10,790 nt of DNA, taken from Chitinophaga pinensis (GTDB lineage: Bacteria > Bacteroidota > Bacteroidia > Flavobacteriales_D > Crocinitomicaceae). The stretch lies in assembly GCA_945861175.1 (NCBI GenBank), contig CAMATR010000031.1, positions 1 through 10,790 of the forward strand, written 5' to 3'. This document shows, in pieces, positions 1-7,224 of the stretch. The position numbers were made by a program, and so were the translations under genes. The notes beneath the pieces were generated by a model, which did no database searches, was not told the origin of the DNA, and was given only the letters and a program-made list of their open reading frames with translations. Within the stretch, counting starts at the first letter, position 1; each line of letters begins with the position of its first letter.

Positions 1-1291
1 CTCGAAAATCCTTATTATCCATTAATTTTTGATGGAACGGAATTGTTGTTTTTATTCCTTCTATAATATACTCATCCAGCGCACGCTTCATTTTTAATAT
101 AGCTTCTTCTCGGGTTTGCGCAACAACAATTAATTTACCGATCATCGAATCGTAATTTGGCGGAATAATATACCCAGCATATGCATGTGTATCAATTCTA
201 ACACCATGACCTCCTGGGGAATGATACGATGTTATTTTGCCGGGAGAAGGACGAAAATCATTCATTGGGTCCTCAGCATTAATTCGACACTGAATTGCAT
301 GAAGGTGCGGATAGTAATTCTTGCCAGAAATTTTGTGGCCTGCAGCTATTTTAATTTGCTCTTTAATTAAATCAAAATCAATAACTTCTTCTGTAATTGT
401 GTGTTCAACTTGAATACGCGTATTCATCTCCATGAAGTAGAAGTCACGATTCTTATCCACCAAAAATTCTACTGTACCTACCCCTTCATATTTAACGGCT
501 TTCGCTGCTTTAATAGCTGCTTGTCCCATTCTTTCGCGCAACTCCTCGGTCATAAACGGAGACGGTGTTTCCTCTACTAATTTTTGATGACGACGCTGAA
601 TAGAACAGTCTCTTTCAGAAAGATGGCAAGCATTTCCAAATTGATCGCCTGCAACTTGAATTTCAATGTGTCTAGGTTCTTGAATGAATTTCTCCATATA
701 AATACCATCATTTCCAAACGCTGCTGCCGCTTCTTGACGAGCTGAATCCCATGCTGATTCGAGATCTTCTTCCTTCCAAACTATGCGCATTCCTTTTCCA
801 CCACCACCTGCTGTCGCCTTCAAAATAATAGGATAAACAACAACTTTAGCTGTGACACGGGCATCATCCAAATCTTTCAATAATCCTTTTGAACCAGGAA
901 TACAAGGGACACCCGCCTTAATCATTGTTGCTTTGGCAGTAGCTTTATCGCCCATTCCAGCAATTTGTTCAGGTAGCGCACCTATAAATTTTATTCCATG
1001 TTCTTGGCATACCTTCGAAAATTTTTCGTTTTCAGAAAGAAATCCATATCCAGGATGAATTGCATCAGCATTCGTAATTTCTGCTGCTGCAATAATATTA
1101 GGAATAGACAAATATGATTTTGAACTTACAGCAGGACCAATACAGACCGCTTCATCGGCAAAACGCACTGGTAAACTATCTTTATCGGCAGTAGAATAGA
1201 CTGCGACAGTTTTAATTCCCATCTCTTTGCATGTTCTGATAACACGAAGAGCTATTTCGCCTCTATTCGCAATTAATATTTTTTTAAACAT
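1..1291 (-). CDS. accC: Biotin carboxylase subunit of acetyl-CoA carboxylase (3' end cut by window edge)
   Basis: This is the ATP-grasp enzyme that carboxylates the biotin on AccB using bicarbonate and ATP, the first half-reaction of acetyl-CoA carboxylase in the cytoplasm. The frame starts at an ATG (1289-1291) with N-terminus MFKKILIANRGEIALRVIR, the classic biotin carboxylase opening, and stays open to base 1, giving 430 codons. The glycine-rich ATP loop KATAGGGGKGM begins at about residue 158. The segment HLSERDCSIQRRHQK follows, and the catalytic block MEMNTRIQVEH starts at residue 287, so Glu288 and Arg292 match the E. coli numbering. The last visible part, from GIKTTIPFHQKLM onward, aligns with the end of the family (about 449 residues in E. 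coli), so roughly 20 residues are missing. It lies 73 bp after accB on the same strand, in the usual accB-accC order. No Shine-Dalgarno sequence precedes the start. The identification is secure; only the end is unseen. Confidence 0.97.
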   Translation of the reverse strand, partial: MFKKILIANRGEIALRVIRTCKEMGIKTVAVYSTADKDSLPVRFADEAVCIGPAVSSKSYLSIPNIIAAAEITNADAIHPGYGFLSENEKFSKVCQEHGIKFIGALPEQIAGMGDKATAKATMIKAGVPCIPGSKGLLKDLDDARVTAKVVVYPIILKATAGGGGKGMRIVWKEEDLESAWDSARQEAAAAFGNDGIYMEKFIQEPRHIEIQVAGDQFGNACHLSERDCSIQRRHQKLVEETPSPFMTEELRERMGQAAIKAAKAVKYEGVGTVEFLVDKNRDFYFMEMNTRIQVEHTITEEVIDFDLIKEQIKIAAGHKISGKNYYPHLHAIQCRINAEDPMNDFRPSPGKITSYHSPGGHGVRIDTHAYAGYIIPPNYDSMIGKLIVVAQTREEAILKMKRALDEYIIEGIKTTIPFHQKLMDNKDFR

Positions 1292-1364
1292 ACGCTTTAA
1301 TTTGTTTTTACCTGCGGTTTGTTTCGTTGGCTAGAATTCGGAGTAATAACTGGAAATTCAACTA

Positions 1365-1835
1365 TTATGCTGGGTCAACCAAGAACAATGGCTGGTCGTA
1401 TTCCACTGGTGATGCATCATCTACCAATACCTTTACAATCTTTCCGGAAATTTCAGATTCAATTTCATTGAATAACTTCATTGCTTCAATTATACATATA
1501 GTACTGCCTTGAGAAATAGAATCCCCAACGTTTACAAATGCATCCTTATCAGGACCAGATGATCGATAGAAAGTCCCAATCATTGGGGACTTAATAATAA
1601 TATATTTCGAGTCTTCATTTGTTTCTGCAACTGGTGCAGCAGGTATTGGAGCTTGAGCTGCAACTGGCATTGGAGCCGCTGGAGCTTGCACGAAAATTGG
1701 TTGTTCAACACCTTTAGATTTTTGTTCTGATTTAATAATAATTTTAAAATCCTTTTGTTCAATTTCCACTTCGCTAACTCCAGATTTAGCTACGAATTTG
1801 ATTAAATCTTGTATCTCGTTCAGATTCATGCTCAT
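1365..1835 (-). CDS. accB: Biotin carboxyl carrier protein of acetyl-CoA carboxylase
   Basis: This is the biotin carrier that shuttles the carboxyl group between AccC and the carboxyltransferase (AccA/AccD, not in this window). The 156-residue product has the standard layout. An N-terminal helical segment (about 1-45) is followed by an Ala/Pro-rich flexible linker (about 50-72). The C-terminal biotinoyl domain (about 76-156) has SPMIGTFYRS and the biotinylation motif EAMKL, with the acceptor Lys at residue 120. The length matches E. coli AccB (156). Two ATGs are possible, residues 1 and 3. The first is used here, although starting at residue 3 would change nothing functional. A 36-bp AT-rich gap separates it from fabH upstream, with no promoter-like or terminator-like element seen, so cotranscription with fabH and accC is likely. 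Confidence 0.97.
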   Translation of the reverse strand: MSMNLNEIQDLIKFVAKSGVSEVEIEQKDFKIIIKSEQKSKGVEQPIFVQAPAAPMPVAAQAPIPAAPVAETNEDSKYIIIKSPMIGTFYRSSGPDKDAFVNVGDSISQGSTICIIEAMKLFNEIESEISGKIVKVLVDDASPVEYDQPLFLVDPA

Positions 1836-1871
1836 ATTTATTATTTTTTAAATATTGTATAAAATTAGTAA

Positions 1872-2867
1872 TTATTTTTTCGAGTCATATGCCCATTTTA
1901 GGTAAACTGCTCCCCAAGTAAAACCTCCTCCAAATGCTGACAGAATTAAAGTATCTCCCTTCTTTAATTGATTCTCGTAATCCCACAAACAAAGAGGAAG
2001 AGTTCCGGCAGTCGTGTTTCCGTATTTCTGAATATTGATCATTACTTTTTCTTTATTCAGTCCCATTCTATCTGCAGTTGCATCAATAATTCTCAAGTTT
2101 GCCTGATGCGGAACTAGCCAATCAACATCATCACTTGATAAATTATTCTTTTCCATTATCTCAGCAGATACCTCAGCCATGTTCGTCACGGCAAATTTGA
2201 ATACCTGTTTTCCTTCTTGCTTCACATAATGTAGTCGATCATCAACTGTCTGGTGACTTGGTGGGTTTGCTGAGCCTCCTCCCGGTTGGATAAGATACTG
2301 TCTTCCTGATCCATCACTTTTCAAAATAAAATCAAGAACTCCAAGCCCTTCTTCATTTGGTTCGAGCAAAACTGCACCTGCTCCATCGCCGAAGATTACA
2401 CAAGTTGTGCGATCTTGGTAATCAAGAATAGATGTCATTTTATCTACACCAATCACTAAGACCTTTTTGTGGCGTCCGGTTTCTATAAATTGAGCTCCTG
2501 TAGAAAGTGCATATATAAATCCTGAGCAAGCCGCAATTAGATCAAAACCCCATGCATTTTTCATTCCTACCTTATCACAAACTACATTTGCCGTTGATGG
2601 AAATGGGTAATCCGGGGTAACGGTAGCTACAAGCACCAAGTCTATTTCCAATGGACTAACTCCTGTCTTTTCTAATAATTGCCTCGCAGCTTCTGCTGCC
2701 ATATCAGAAGAAGCACCCTCTTTGAGTATCCTTCTTTCCTTAATCCCTGTTCGCGATGTAATCCACTCATCGGAAGTATCAACAATCTTTGCAAGATCTT
2801 CATTGGAAAGGATTGTTTCAGGGACATATCCTTGAACACCAGTTATTGCGGCAGTTATCTTTTTCAT
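1872..2867 (-). CDS. fabH: Beta-ketoacyl-ACP synthase III (KAS III)
   Basis: FabH condenses acetyl-CoA (or a branched acyl-CoA) with malonyl-ACP to start type II fatty acid synthesis. With the start chosen here the protein has 331 residues, close to the usual size of about 317-335. The catalytic triad is visible: Cys114 in AACSGF, His254 in VPHQAN and Asn284 in GNTTAGTLP. The C-terminal FGGGFTWGA is also typical. A longer reading from an ATG at 2885 adds six residues and overlaps the end of plsX. The internal ATG at 2867 is preferred because it gives MKKITAAITGVQGYVPE, the normal family N-terminus, and sits one base after the plsX stop (TGA-T-ATG), which suits translational coupling. The primer preference (acetyl or branched-chain) cannot be read from the sequence. 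Confidence 0.96.
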   Translation of the reverse strand: MKKITAAITGVQGYVPETILSNEDLAKIVDTSDEWITSRTGIKERRILKEGASSDMAAEAARQLLEKTGVSPLEIDLVLVATVTPDYPFPSTANVVCDKVGMKNAWGFDLIAACSGFIYALSTGAQFIETGRHKKVLVIGVDKMTSILDYQDRTTCVIFGDGAGAVLLEPNEEGLGVLDFILKSDGSGRQYLIQPGGGSANPPSHQTVDDRLHYVKQEGKQVFKFAVTNMAEVSAEIMEKNNLSSDDVDWLVPHQANLRIIDATADRMGLNKEKVMINIQKYGNTTAGTLPLCLWDYENQLKKGDTLILSAFGGGFTWGAVYLKWAYDSKK

Positions 2868-2868
2868 A

Positions 2869-3807
2869 TCAACTAAATGCTTCATTCACACTTGATGCAA
2901 GACCAGATCTTGCTACTTCGTATGAATGTAAAATCATATTTTTTACGGCAAATTCATTCGAAATTCCATGCCCAATAATAACATTTCCTTTCACCCCCAA
3001 AACAGGAGTGCCTCCATAATTTTCATAATTGAAGCGATCAAAGTATTCATCATTAATTCCTCGCCTCTTCATTAAAGTATAAATTCCTTCTGCTTCTTTC
3101 AAGACAATATTTCCAGTAAACCCATCACAAACAATTACATCTGCAATACCCATGAAAAGATCTCTACCTTCAATATTACCAATAAAATTAATGTCATCTG
3201 AATCGGCCATCAATTTATGCGCTGCTTGTGTTAGCAAATTTCCTTTCGAATCCTCTTCTCCAATATTTAATAACGCAACTTTTGGATTATCAACACCGTA
3301 GACTTTTTTAGCATAAATAGCCCCCAAAACGGCAAACTGATATAGAACATCAGCTTTGCAGTCAGCATTTGAACCTACGTCTAATAAAATAGATCTAGAG
3401 CCATCAATTGCCGGTAGCGCGGACGTTATACAGGGGCGAATAACGCCAGGAATAGTATTAATTTTATAAATAGCGCCAACAAGCATAGCACCAGTATTAC
3501 CCGTACTAGCAAAGGCATCTATTTTATGGTTAGATAACAAATCAAAACCAACTGCAATTGAACTATTTGGTTTTTGAGAGATAGCACGCGTAGGGTGATC
3601 GTGCATTGTAATCACATCGGGTGCGTGCACAATTTCATAATCATTTGGGTTTTCATTCAGCGACAAAAGGCCACTAGAGATTTCATCTCTGTCGCCTAAC
3701 AAAACAAGTTTAACGTCGCCGGGAAGCTCTTTTTTGGCTATGACCGCTCCTGAGATATTAGCGCCAGGAGCAAAATCGCCACCAAGAATATCTATACCGA
3801 TCCTCAT
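2869..3807 (-). CDS. plsX: Phosphate acyltransferase PlsX
   Basis: PlsX converts acyl-ACP and inorganic phosphate to acyl-phosphate, the donor that PlsY uses to acylate glycerol-3-phosphate, and so links fatty acid synthesis to membrane phospholipid. It is a peripheral membrane or cytosolic enzyme. Family landmarks are all present: IGIDILGGDFAPG at the N-terminus, the ASTGNTGAMLVGA stretch, LLDVGSNADCK, NIGEEDSKGN, GNIEGRDL followed by CDGFTGNIVLK, and GGTPVLGVKG near the C-terminus. At 312 residues it is somewhat shorter than E. coli or Bacillus PlsX (about 330-355). The shortening appears to fall between GNIVLK and GGTPVLG and does not remove conserved blocks. The ATG start lies 23 bp after the rpmF stop. 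Its stop codon lies one base from the preferred fabH start. Confidence 0.96.
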   Translation of the reverse strand: MRIGIDILGGDFAPGANISGAVIAKKELPGDVKLVLLGDRDEISSGLLSLNENPNDYEIVHAPDVITMHDHPTRAISQKPNSSIAVGFDLLSNHKIDAFASTGNTGAMLVGAIYKINTIPGVIRPCITSALPAIDGSRSILLDVGSNADCKADVLYQFAVLGAIYAKKVYGVDNPKVALLNIGEEDSKGNLLTQAAHKLMADSDDINFIGNIEGRDLFMGIADVIVCDGFTGNIVLKEAEGIYTLMKRRGINDEYFDRFNYENYGGTPVLGVKGNVIIGHGISNEFAVKNMILHSYEVARSGLASSVNEAFS

Positions 3808-3830
3808 GCAGCAGATTTTAGGTGTTCAGA

Positions 3831-4022
3831 TTAAACTGCTACCTCTTTTTCTGCAACTATTCTCCCCTTGTAATATAGTTTTCCTTCATGCCAGTGAGCA
3901 TGGTGAAACAAATGCGGCTGGCCGGTTGTAGGACAAGTTGCAATATTATTTGCAACTGCATTTTTGTGCGTCCTTCTCTTGTCACGTCGTGTCTTCGAAA
4001 TTTTTCGTTTAGGATGTGCCAT
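3831..4022 (-). CDS. rpmF: Large-subunit ribosomal protein bL32
   Basis: This 63-residue basic protein is a structural component of the 50S ribosomal subunit. The N-terminus MAHPKRKISKTRRDKRRTH is diagnostic of L32. The usual four-cysteine zinc ribbon is not complete: only Cys30 remains (ATCPTTG). The later cysteine positions are replaced by a histidine-rich stretch (His37, 40, 41, 43 and 45), so this is a form that probably lacks the classic zinc site. This fits what I know of Bacteroidota L32, but I did not compare it with other sequences. It lies 21 bp after the DUF177 gene and 23 bp before plsX, the conserved yceD-rpmF-plsX order. No Shine-Dalgarno is seen; the bases before the ATG are A-rich. 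Confidence 0.97.
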   Translation of the reverse strand: MAHPKRKISKTRRDKRRTHKNAVANNIATCPTTGQPHLFHHAHWHEGKLYYKGRIVAEKEVAV

Positions 4023-4043
4023 TTTACTTTATTTATGTTGTAA

Positions 4044-4622
4044 TTAATTCAAATTTTTAAGTCCTGCCCAACGAGGATCCACAGGATCATCATCTTCATC
4101 GTCTTCATCGTCTTCCCAATCATCTTCATCCCAGTCGTCATCTTCGTCAAAATCTTCTTCGACTTGGTCTGGCTTACCGGAATATCTTTGAAGTAGTTCA
4201 ATCATTTCCTCATTACACTCACCAACTGGGTGGACTAATCGAGCAGGAAGAGAAACGGTAATTAGTTCATAAATGTTCGTGCGAACATCTAACTCATAAG
4301 CATCTGGGTGCAATACAATTAATGACTCATCATCACTGGTCTCATTGTCAAACTTATAAACCAACCTATAATTTCCTTTAACAGGAACATCAATTGGGTC
4401 ATTACAACGGTCACAGGATGCAGACACGGTTCCATGTATATGAAACTCCCCTATCAGCATTGTTTCTTTCTTCTCCAAGGCAACTGAAACTTTTACGTTT
4501 CCCTTGTGAATAATTGAGTATTCTACTTCTTCAAAGAACGCATCATGGATTTCAAAAATGAAATCATGAAAGCCCAATTTCAAGCCAATAAAAGGGATAA
4601 TGTATTCTTTATTTGACTTCAC
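4044..4622 (-). CDS. yceD: DUF177 (YceD-family) protein with GTG start and acidic tail
   Basis: DUF177/YceD proteins are small, widely conserved proteins nearly always encoded just before rpmF. Family members have been linked to 23S rRNA accumulation, so a role in large-subunit biogenesis is likely. The 192-residue product has a CDRCNDP motif (Cys70, Cys73), a third Cys in HPVGECN (Cys136) and the typical closing block DPRWAGLKNL. Before that block lies an almost purely acidic tract (about residues 155-179, Asp/Glu with two Trp). The start is GTG (4620-4622). The frame meets a stop at 4671-4673 upstream and contains no in-frame ATG, GTG or TTG between, so GTG is the only standard choice. A promoter-like element ends 20 bp before it, which makes this the likely first gene of the lipid-synthesis run. 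Confidence 0.92.
   Translation of the reverse strand: MKSNKEYIIPFIGLKLGFHDFIFEIHDAFFEEVEYSIIHKGNVKVSVALEKKETMLIGEFHIHGTVSASCDRCNDPIDVPVKGNYRLVYKFDNETSDDESLIVLHPDAYELDVRTNIYELITVSLPARLVHPVGECNEEMIELLQRYSGKPDQVEEDFDEDDDWDEDDWEDDEDDEDDDPVDPRWAGLKNLN
4086..4160 (-). repeat. Low-complexity Asp/Glu-coding tract in yceD
   Basis: Within the DUF177 gene, short GAC/GAT/GAA/GAG codon runs repeat imperfectly (on the plus strand, units resembling cttcatcgt). They encode a tract of about 25 residues that is almost entirely Asp and Glu with two Trp. The tandem near-identical units could change length by replication slippage. The reading frame is intact. Confidence 0.85.
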
Positions 4623-4642
4623 GTTGAGCGAAAATTGGAGGG

Positions 4643-4650
4643 CAAAGTTA
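4643..4650 (-). promoter_or_regulatory. Bacteroidota-type -7 promoter element before yceD-rpmF-plsX-fabH-accB-accC
   Basis: The minus strand reads TAACTTTG here, a perfect match to the Bacteroidota primary sigma-factor -7 consensus TAnnTTTG. It ends 20 bp before the GTG start of yceD, which would give a short leader of about 15 bases. No good TTG -33 element is seen at the usual spacing. It lies in the largest intergenic gap of the window (81 bp), the natural place for the promoter of the six-gene run. This is a motif match in context, without transcript evidence. Confidence 0.6.
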
Positions 4651-4656
4651 CTGTTT

Positions 4657-4674
4657 TTAACGATACCATGTTAA
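4657..4674. repeat. Short inverted repeat TTAAC-N8-GTTAA upstream of the yceD promoter element
   Basis: Two perfect 5-bp arms separated by 8 bp lie just upstream of the TAACTTTG element, covering the part of the promoter between the -7 and -33 regions. The position would suit an operator for a dimeric repressor. The arms are short and AT-rich, so chance is a real alternative, and no regulator is encoded nearby. Confidence 0.3.
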
Positions 4675-4703
4675 TATCCTATAAATTTTATTCTACAAGT
4701 TCG

Positions 4704-5798
4704 TTATTCCAAACCGTCTCCTGATCTTTTTTTGTCTTTTGGACTAATTGGAAGAGGGTTACTATTTATCTCTCGGACAAATTGGCGACTCCTGTAAATA
4801 TCCAAAGCAACATATATTGCATGTCGCATTGACTGTTCAGATGCCTTATCCTGACCAACAATATCATAAGCTGTTCCGTGGTCTGGAGAAGTTCTAACAA
4901 TTGGCAAGCCTGCTGTGAAATTTACACCGTCATCAAAAGCCAAAGCCTTGAAGGCAGTCAATCCCTGATCATGATACATCGCAAGAATTCCATCGAATTG
5001 CGTTCTATTATTAGATCCAAAAAACCCATCAGCAGGATAAGGCCCAAAGGCTAAAATTTCTTCTGCTTTTGCCGCATTTATTGCCGGGGCTATAAACTCT
5101 TGTTCTTCACTGCCCATCTTTCCATTCTCCCCAGCGTGCGGATTCAATCCAAACACAGCGATTTTAGGTCGAATTATTCCGAAGTCTTTTTTAAGCGAAC
5201 TTTCAAAAGCTCTTATTTTACTCAAAATTTTATCTTTAGAAAGGGTTGTGCTGACTTCCTTAAGTGCAATGTGAGTAGTAGCGAGTGCAACACGGAGGCT
5301 TCCAGCAACCATTACCATCAGCGCATCGTCTATTCCAGAAAGATCCGCAAGGTATTCCGTATGCCCGGGAAACTTAAATTCTGTTTTACCCATTGCTTCT
5401 TTTGAAATTGGGGCCGTTACTAAAATATCGATTTTTCCCGATGCTAAATCTTGTGTTGCTTTTTCCAAGGATTGGAATGCACAAATCCCACTTTGCTCTG
5501 TAGGGTTGCCTTCTATAATTTCCACATCTTCTTGAAAAATATTGACAACATTAATCTTTTTGTTTTGAGCTTCTTCAGCAGATTTGCAGGATTGATACAT
5601 AAAATCTTGATCATCGAGCACTTTTTTGTAATACGCAAAAACCTTTGTTGAACCATAAATTATTGGGGTACAATCTAATAGTAACCTGGCGTCCCTTAGT
5701 GCTTTCATTATCACTTCTGGTCCTATCCCATTGATATCTCCAATTGAAATCCCAACACGAATAAGATTGCCATGCTGAGCTTCTTTTTCTTTCTCCAT
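4704..5798 (-). CDS. pdxA: 4-hydroxythreonine-4-phosphate dehydrogenase
   Basis: PdxA oxidises 4-phosphooxy-L-threonine with NAD(P)+ to the unstable product that PdxJ condenses with deoxyxylulose 5-phosphate, in the DXP-dependent route to pyridoxine 5'-phosphate. The 364-residue protein opens with GISIGDINGIGPEV. It carries the substrate-binding GHTE (His146, Thr147) and the three metal-binding histidines expected from the E. coli enzyme: His176 in ATTH, His221 in NPHAGE and His276 in MYHDQG. RTSPDHGTA and DIVGQDKA close the fold. It is slightly longer than E. coli PdxA (329), partly from a short N-terminal extension and a polar C-terminal tail. Its ATG follows the aminopeptidase stop directly (TAA-ATG), so the two are probably cotranscribed, though no functional link between them is known. 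Confidence 0.96.
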   Translation of the reverse strand: MEKEKEAQHGNLIRVGISIGDINGIGPEVIMKALRDARLLLDCTPIIYGSTKVFAYYKKVLDDQDFMYQSCKSAEEAQNKKINVVNIFQEDVEIIEGNPTEQSGICAFQSLEKATQDLASGKIDILVTAPISKEAMGKTEFKFPGHTEYLADLSGIDDALMVMVAGSLRVALATTHIALKEVSTTLSKDKILSKIRAFESSLKKDFGIIRPKIAVFGLNPHAGENGKMGSEEQEFIAPAINAAKAEEILAFGPYPADGFFGSNNRTQFDGILAMYHDQGLTAFKALAFDDGVNFTAGLPIVRTSPDHGTAYDIVGQDKASEQSMRHAIYVALDIYRSRQFVREINSNPLPISPKDKKRSGDGLE

Positions 5799-7196
5799 TT
5801 ATTTCAGCTTTTTCAAAAAGTTATAAAGCAAACGAACTCCTTCGCCAGTGCCTCCCTGGCTTTTGTAGCCCTGTCTGCTATCCAACCATGATGGCCCAGC
5901 GATATCCATGTGTATGTAGGGTGACTTCACAAAATGTTCAAGAAACTTCCCTGCGGTTATCATCCCAGCATTTGGGCCGCCAATATTTTTTAAATCTGCT
6001 ATACTTGATTTCATATCCTCAAGGTAGTCATCCCAAAATGGAAAACGCACTACTCTTTCATGTGTTTCATTACCAGCTTTTTCCAATTGATTAAAATATT
6101 TATCATCTGCGTTGCCCATAATTATAGCCGCTTTTGTTCCAATTGCTCGAACTGCGGCGCCCGTTAATGTGGCAGCATCAAGAACTAACTCAGGCTTGAA
6201 TTTTTCGGCATATGCCAATGCATCGGCGAGTATCATTCTTCCCTCGGCATCTGTATTCAGCACCTCCACAGTTGTACCATCAAACATTGTTATTACATCT
6301 CCAGGTGCATAAGCATTCATTCCCGGACGATTATCAGTTGCTGGAACTAATGCTATGATATGTACTTTTAGTTTTTGCAATGCGGCAAGATACAGGGCCC
6401 CTATGACCGTTGCTGCTCCTGCCATATCACTTTTCATAACATCCATAGATCCAGGAGTGGGTTTTAGGCTTAGGCCGCCGGTGTCATAAACAACACCTTT
6501 CCCCACTAACACAATTGGCTTTTTATTAATTGCTGTTGCAGGTTTGTATTCTGCTATTGTAAATGTAGGTGGATCAATGGAACCTTTGTTAACTGCAAGC
6601 AAACCGCCCATTTTCAATGTTTCGATTTGGGTTTTCTCAAGGACCTGCACTGAAAACCCAGCCTCAACTCCCAATTCCTTTATTTTCTCACTCAATTGCA
6701 CTGCATTCAAATGTGAAAGAGGTTCATTTACCCTATCTCTAACCCAATAAACTGCTTTCGCAGTCATCTCAAGCTCTTTAATTTTTTTATCAGAAATCTC
6801 GTTGGGAAGAAGTAACTCAACCAAACCATTTTTTCGCTTTTCAGCATCTTTAAAATATGGCAAAAACTGATAGGATGAGAGCAAAATCCCTTCAGAAAAA
6901 TGTATGACATTATCCTCTTCTCCCCAAACGCTGAGCGCACTATCTTCCTTTTTTAATTGGGTCGCAACCTTGTGCCCAGCCAATCTTATTTGTTCCGCAG
7001 ACTGATCATTCTTAATAAAGAAGAAAAAGCTATTACTTGTTTTTAAAAAGTCAAATTTTTCCTCACTTTTCAAAAATAATTTCAAGAAATCTTTAATTTC
7101 CTGAGGAACAGCAGCCGGTAATTTTGATTTTTTATCGCAAAGAATAGCTAGGGATTTCGTCTCTAACAGAGAAGTGTATTTTTTTAATTGAATCAT
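5799..7196 (-). CDS. pepA: Leucyl aminopeptidase, peptidase family M17
   Basis: This is a cytosolic two-metal aminopeptidase that releases N-terminal residues from peptides. The 465-residue protein has a variable N-terminal domain (about 1-150) and a conserved catalytic domain (about 150-465). Catalytic-domain motifs are complete: VGKGVVYDTGGLSLKP with metal and catalytic residues Lys233, Asp238 and Lys245; MKSDMAG with Asp257; and the family signature NTDAEGR with Asp316, Glu318 and Arg320. By alignment with E. coli PepA these correspond to the metal ligands and catalytic Lys/Arg, with one extra residue between the first two motifs. The ATG start is 19 bp after a promoter-like element. The gene abuts pdxA. 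The symbol pepA is given by family; another M17 name is possible. Confidence 0.94.
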   Translation of the reverse strand: MIQLKKYTSLLETKSLAILCDKKSKLPAAVPQEIKDFLKLFLKSEEKFDFLKTSNSFFFFIKNDQSAEQIRLAGHKVATQLKKEDSALSVWGEEDNVIHFSEGILLSSYQFLPYFKDAEKRKNGLVELLLPNEISDKKIKELEMTAKAVYWVRDRVNEPLSHLNAVQLSEKIKELGVEAGFSVQVLEKTQIETLKMGGLLAVNKGSIDPPTFTIAEYKPATAINKKPIVLVGKGVVYDTGGLSLKPTPGSMDVMKSDMAGAATVIGALYLAALQKLKVHIIALVPATDNRPGMNAYAPGDVITMFDGTTVEVLNTDAEGRMILADALAYAEKFKPELVLDAATLTGAAVRAIGTKAAIIMGNADDKYFNQLEKAGNETHERVVRFPFWDDYLEDMKSSIADLKNIGGPNAGMITAGKFLEHFVKSPYIHMDIAGPSWLDSRQGYKSQGGTGEGVRLLYNFLKKLK

Positions 7197-7215
7197 AACT
7201 TATTTAATCTACGAA

Positions 7216-7223
7216 CAAATGTA
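7216..7223 (-). promoter_or_regulatory. Bacteroidota-type -7 promoter element before pepA-pdxA
   Basis: The minus strand reads TACATTTG, a perfect TAnnTTTG match, ending 19 bp before the aminopeptidase ATG in the 41-bp gap after the MORN-repeat gene. The predicted leader would be about 15 bases, nearly the same geometry as the element before yceD. No TTG lies at the normal -33 spacing. Motif match only. Confidence 0.55.
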
Positions 7224-7224
7224 A

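Noticed and set aside
1292..1364. A possible promoter or small gene in the accB-accC gap
   Set aside because: No TAnnTTTG match, no stable stem and no credible short frame were seen; it looks like a plain spacer.
1580..1762. A second minus-strand frame of 60 codons within accB
   Set aside because: It is the Leu/Gln-rich shifted frame of the accB linker region, and accB itself is clearly intact.
4623..4703. A possible terminator between pdxA and yceD
   Set aside because: The gap has AT-rich stretches but no GC-containing stem followed by a T run. The only dyad has 5-bp arms and sits next to the promoter element.
5100..5405. A plus-strand frame of 101 codons
   Set aside because: It lies wholly antisense to the conserved region of pdxA, has an unusual Ser/Phe/Cys-rich composition, and resembles no family I know.
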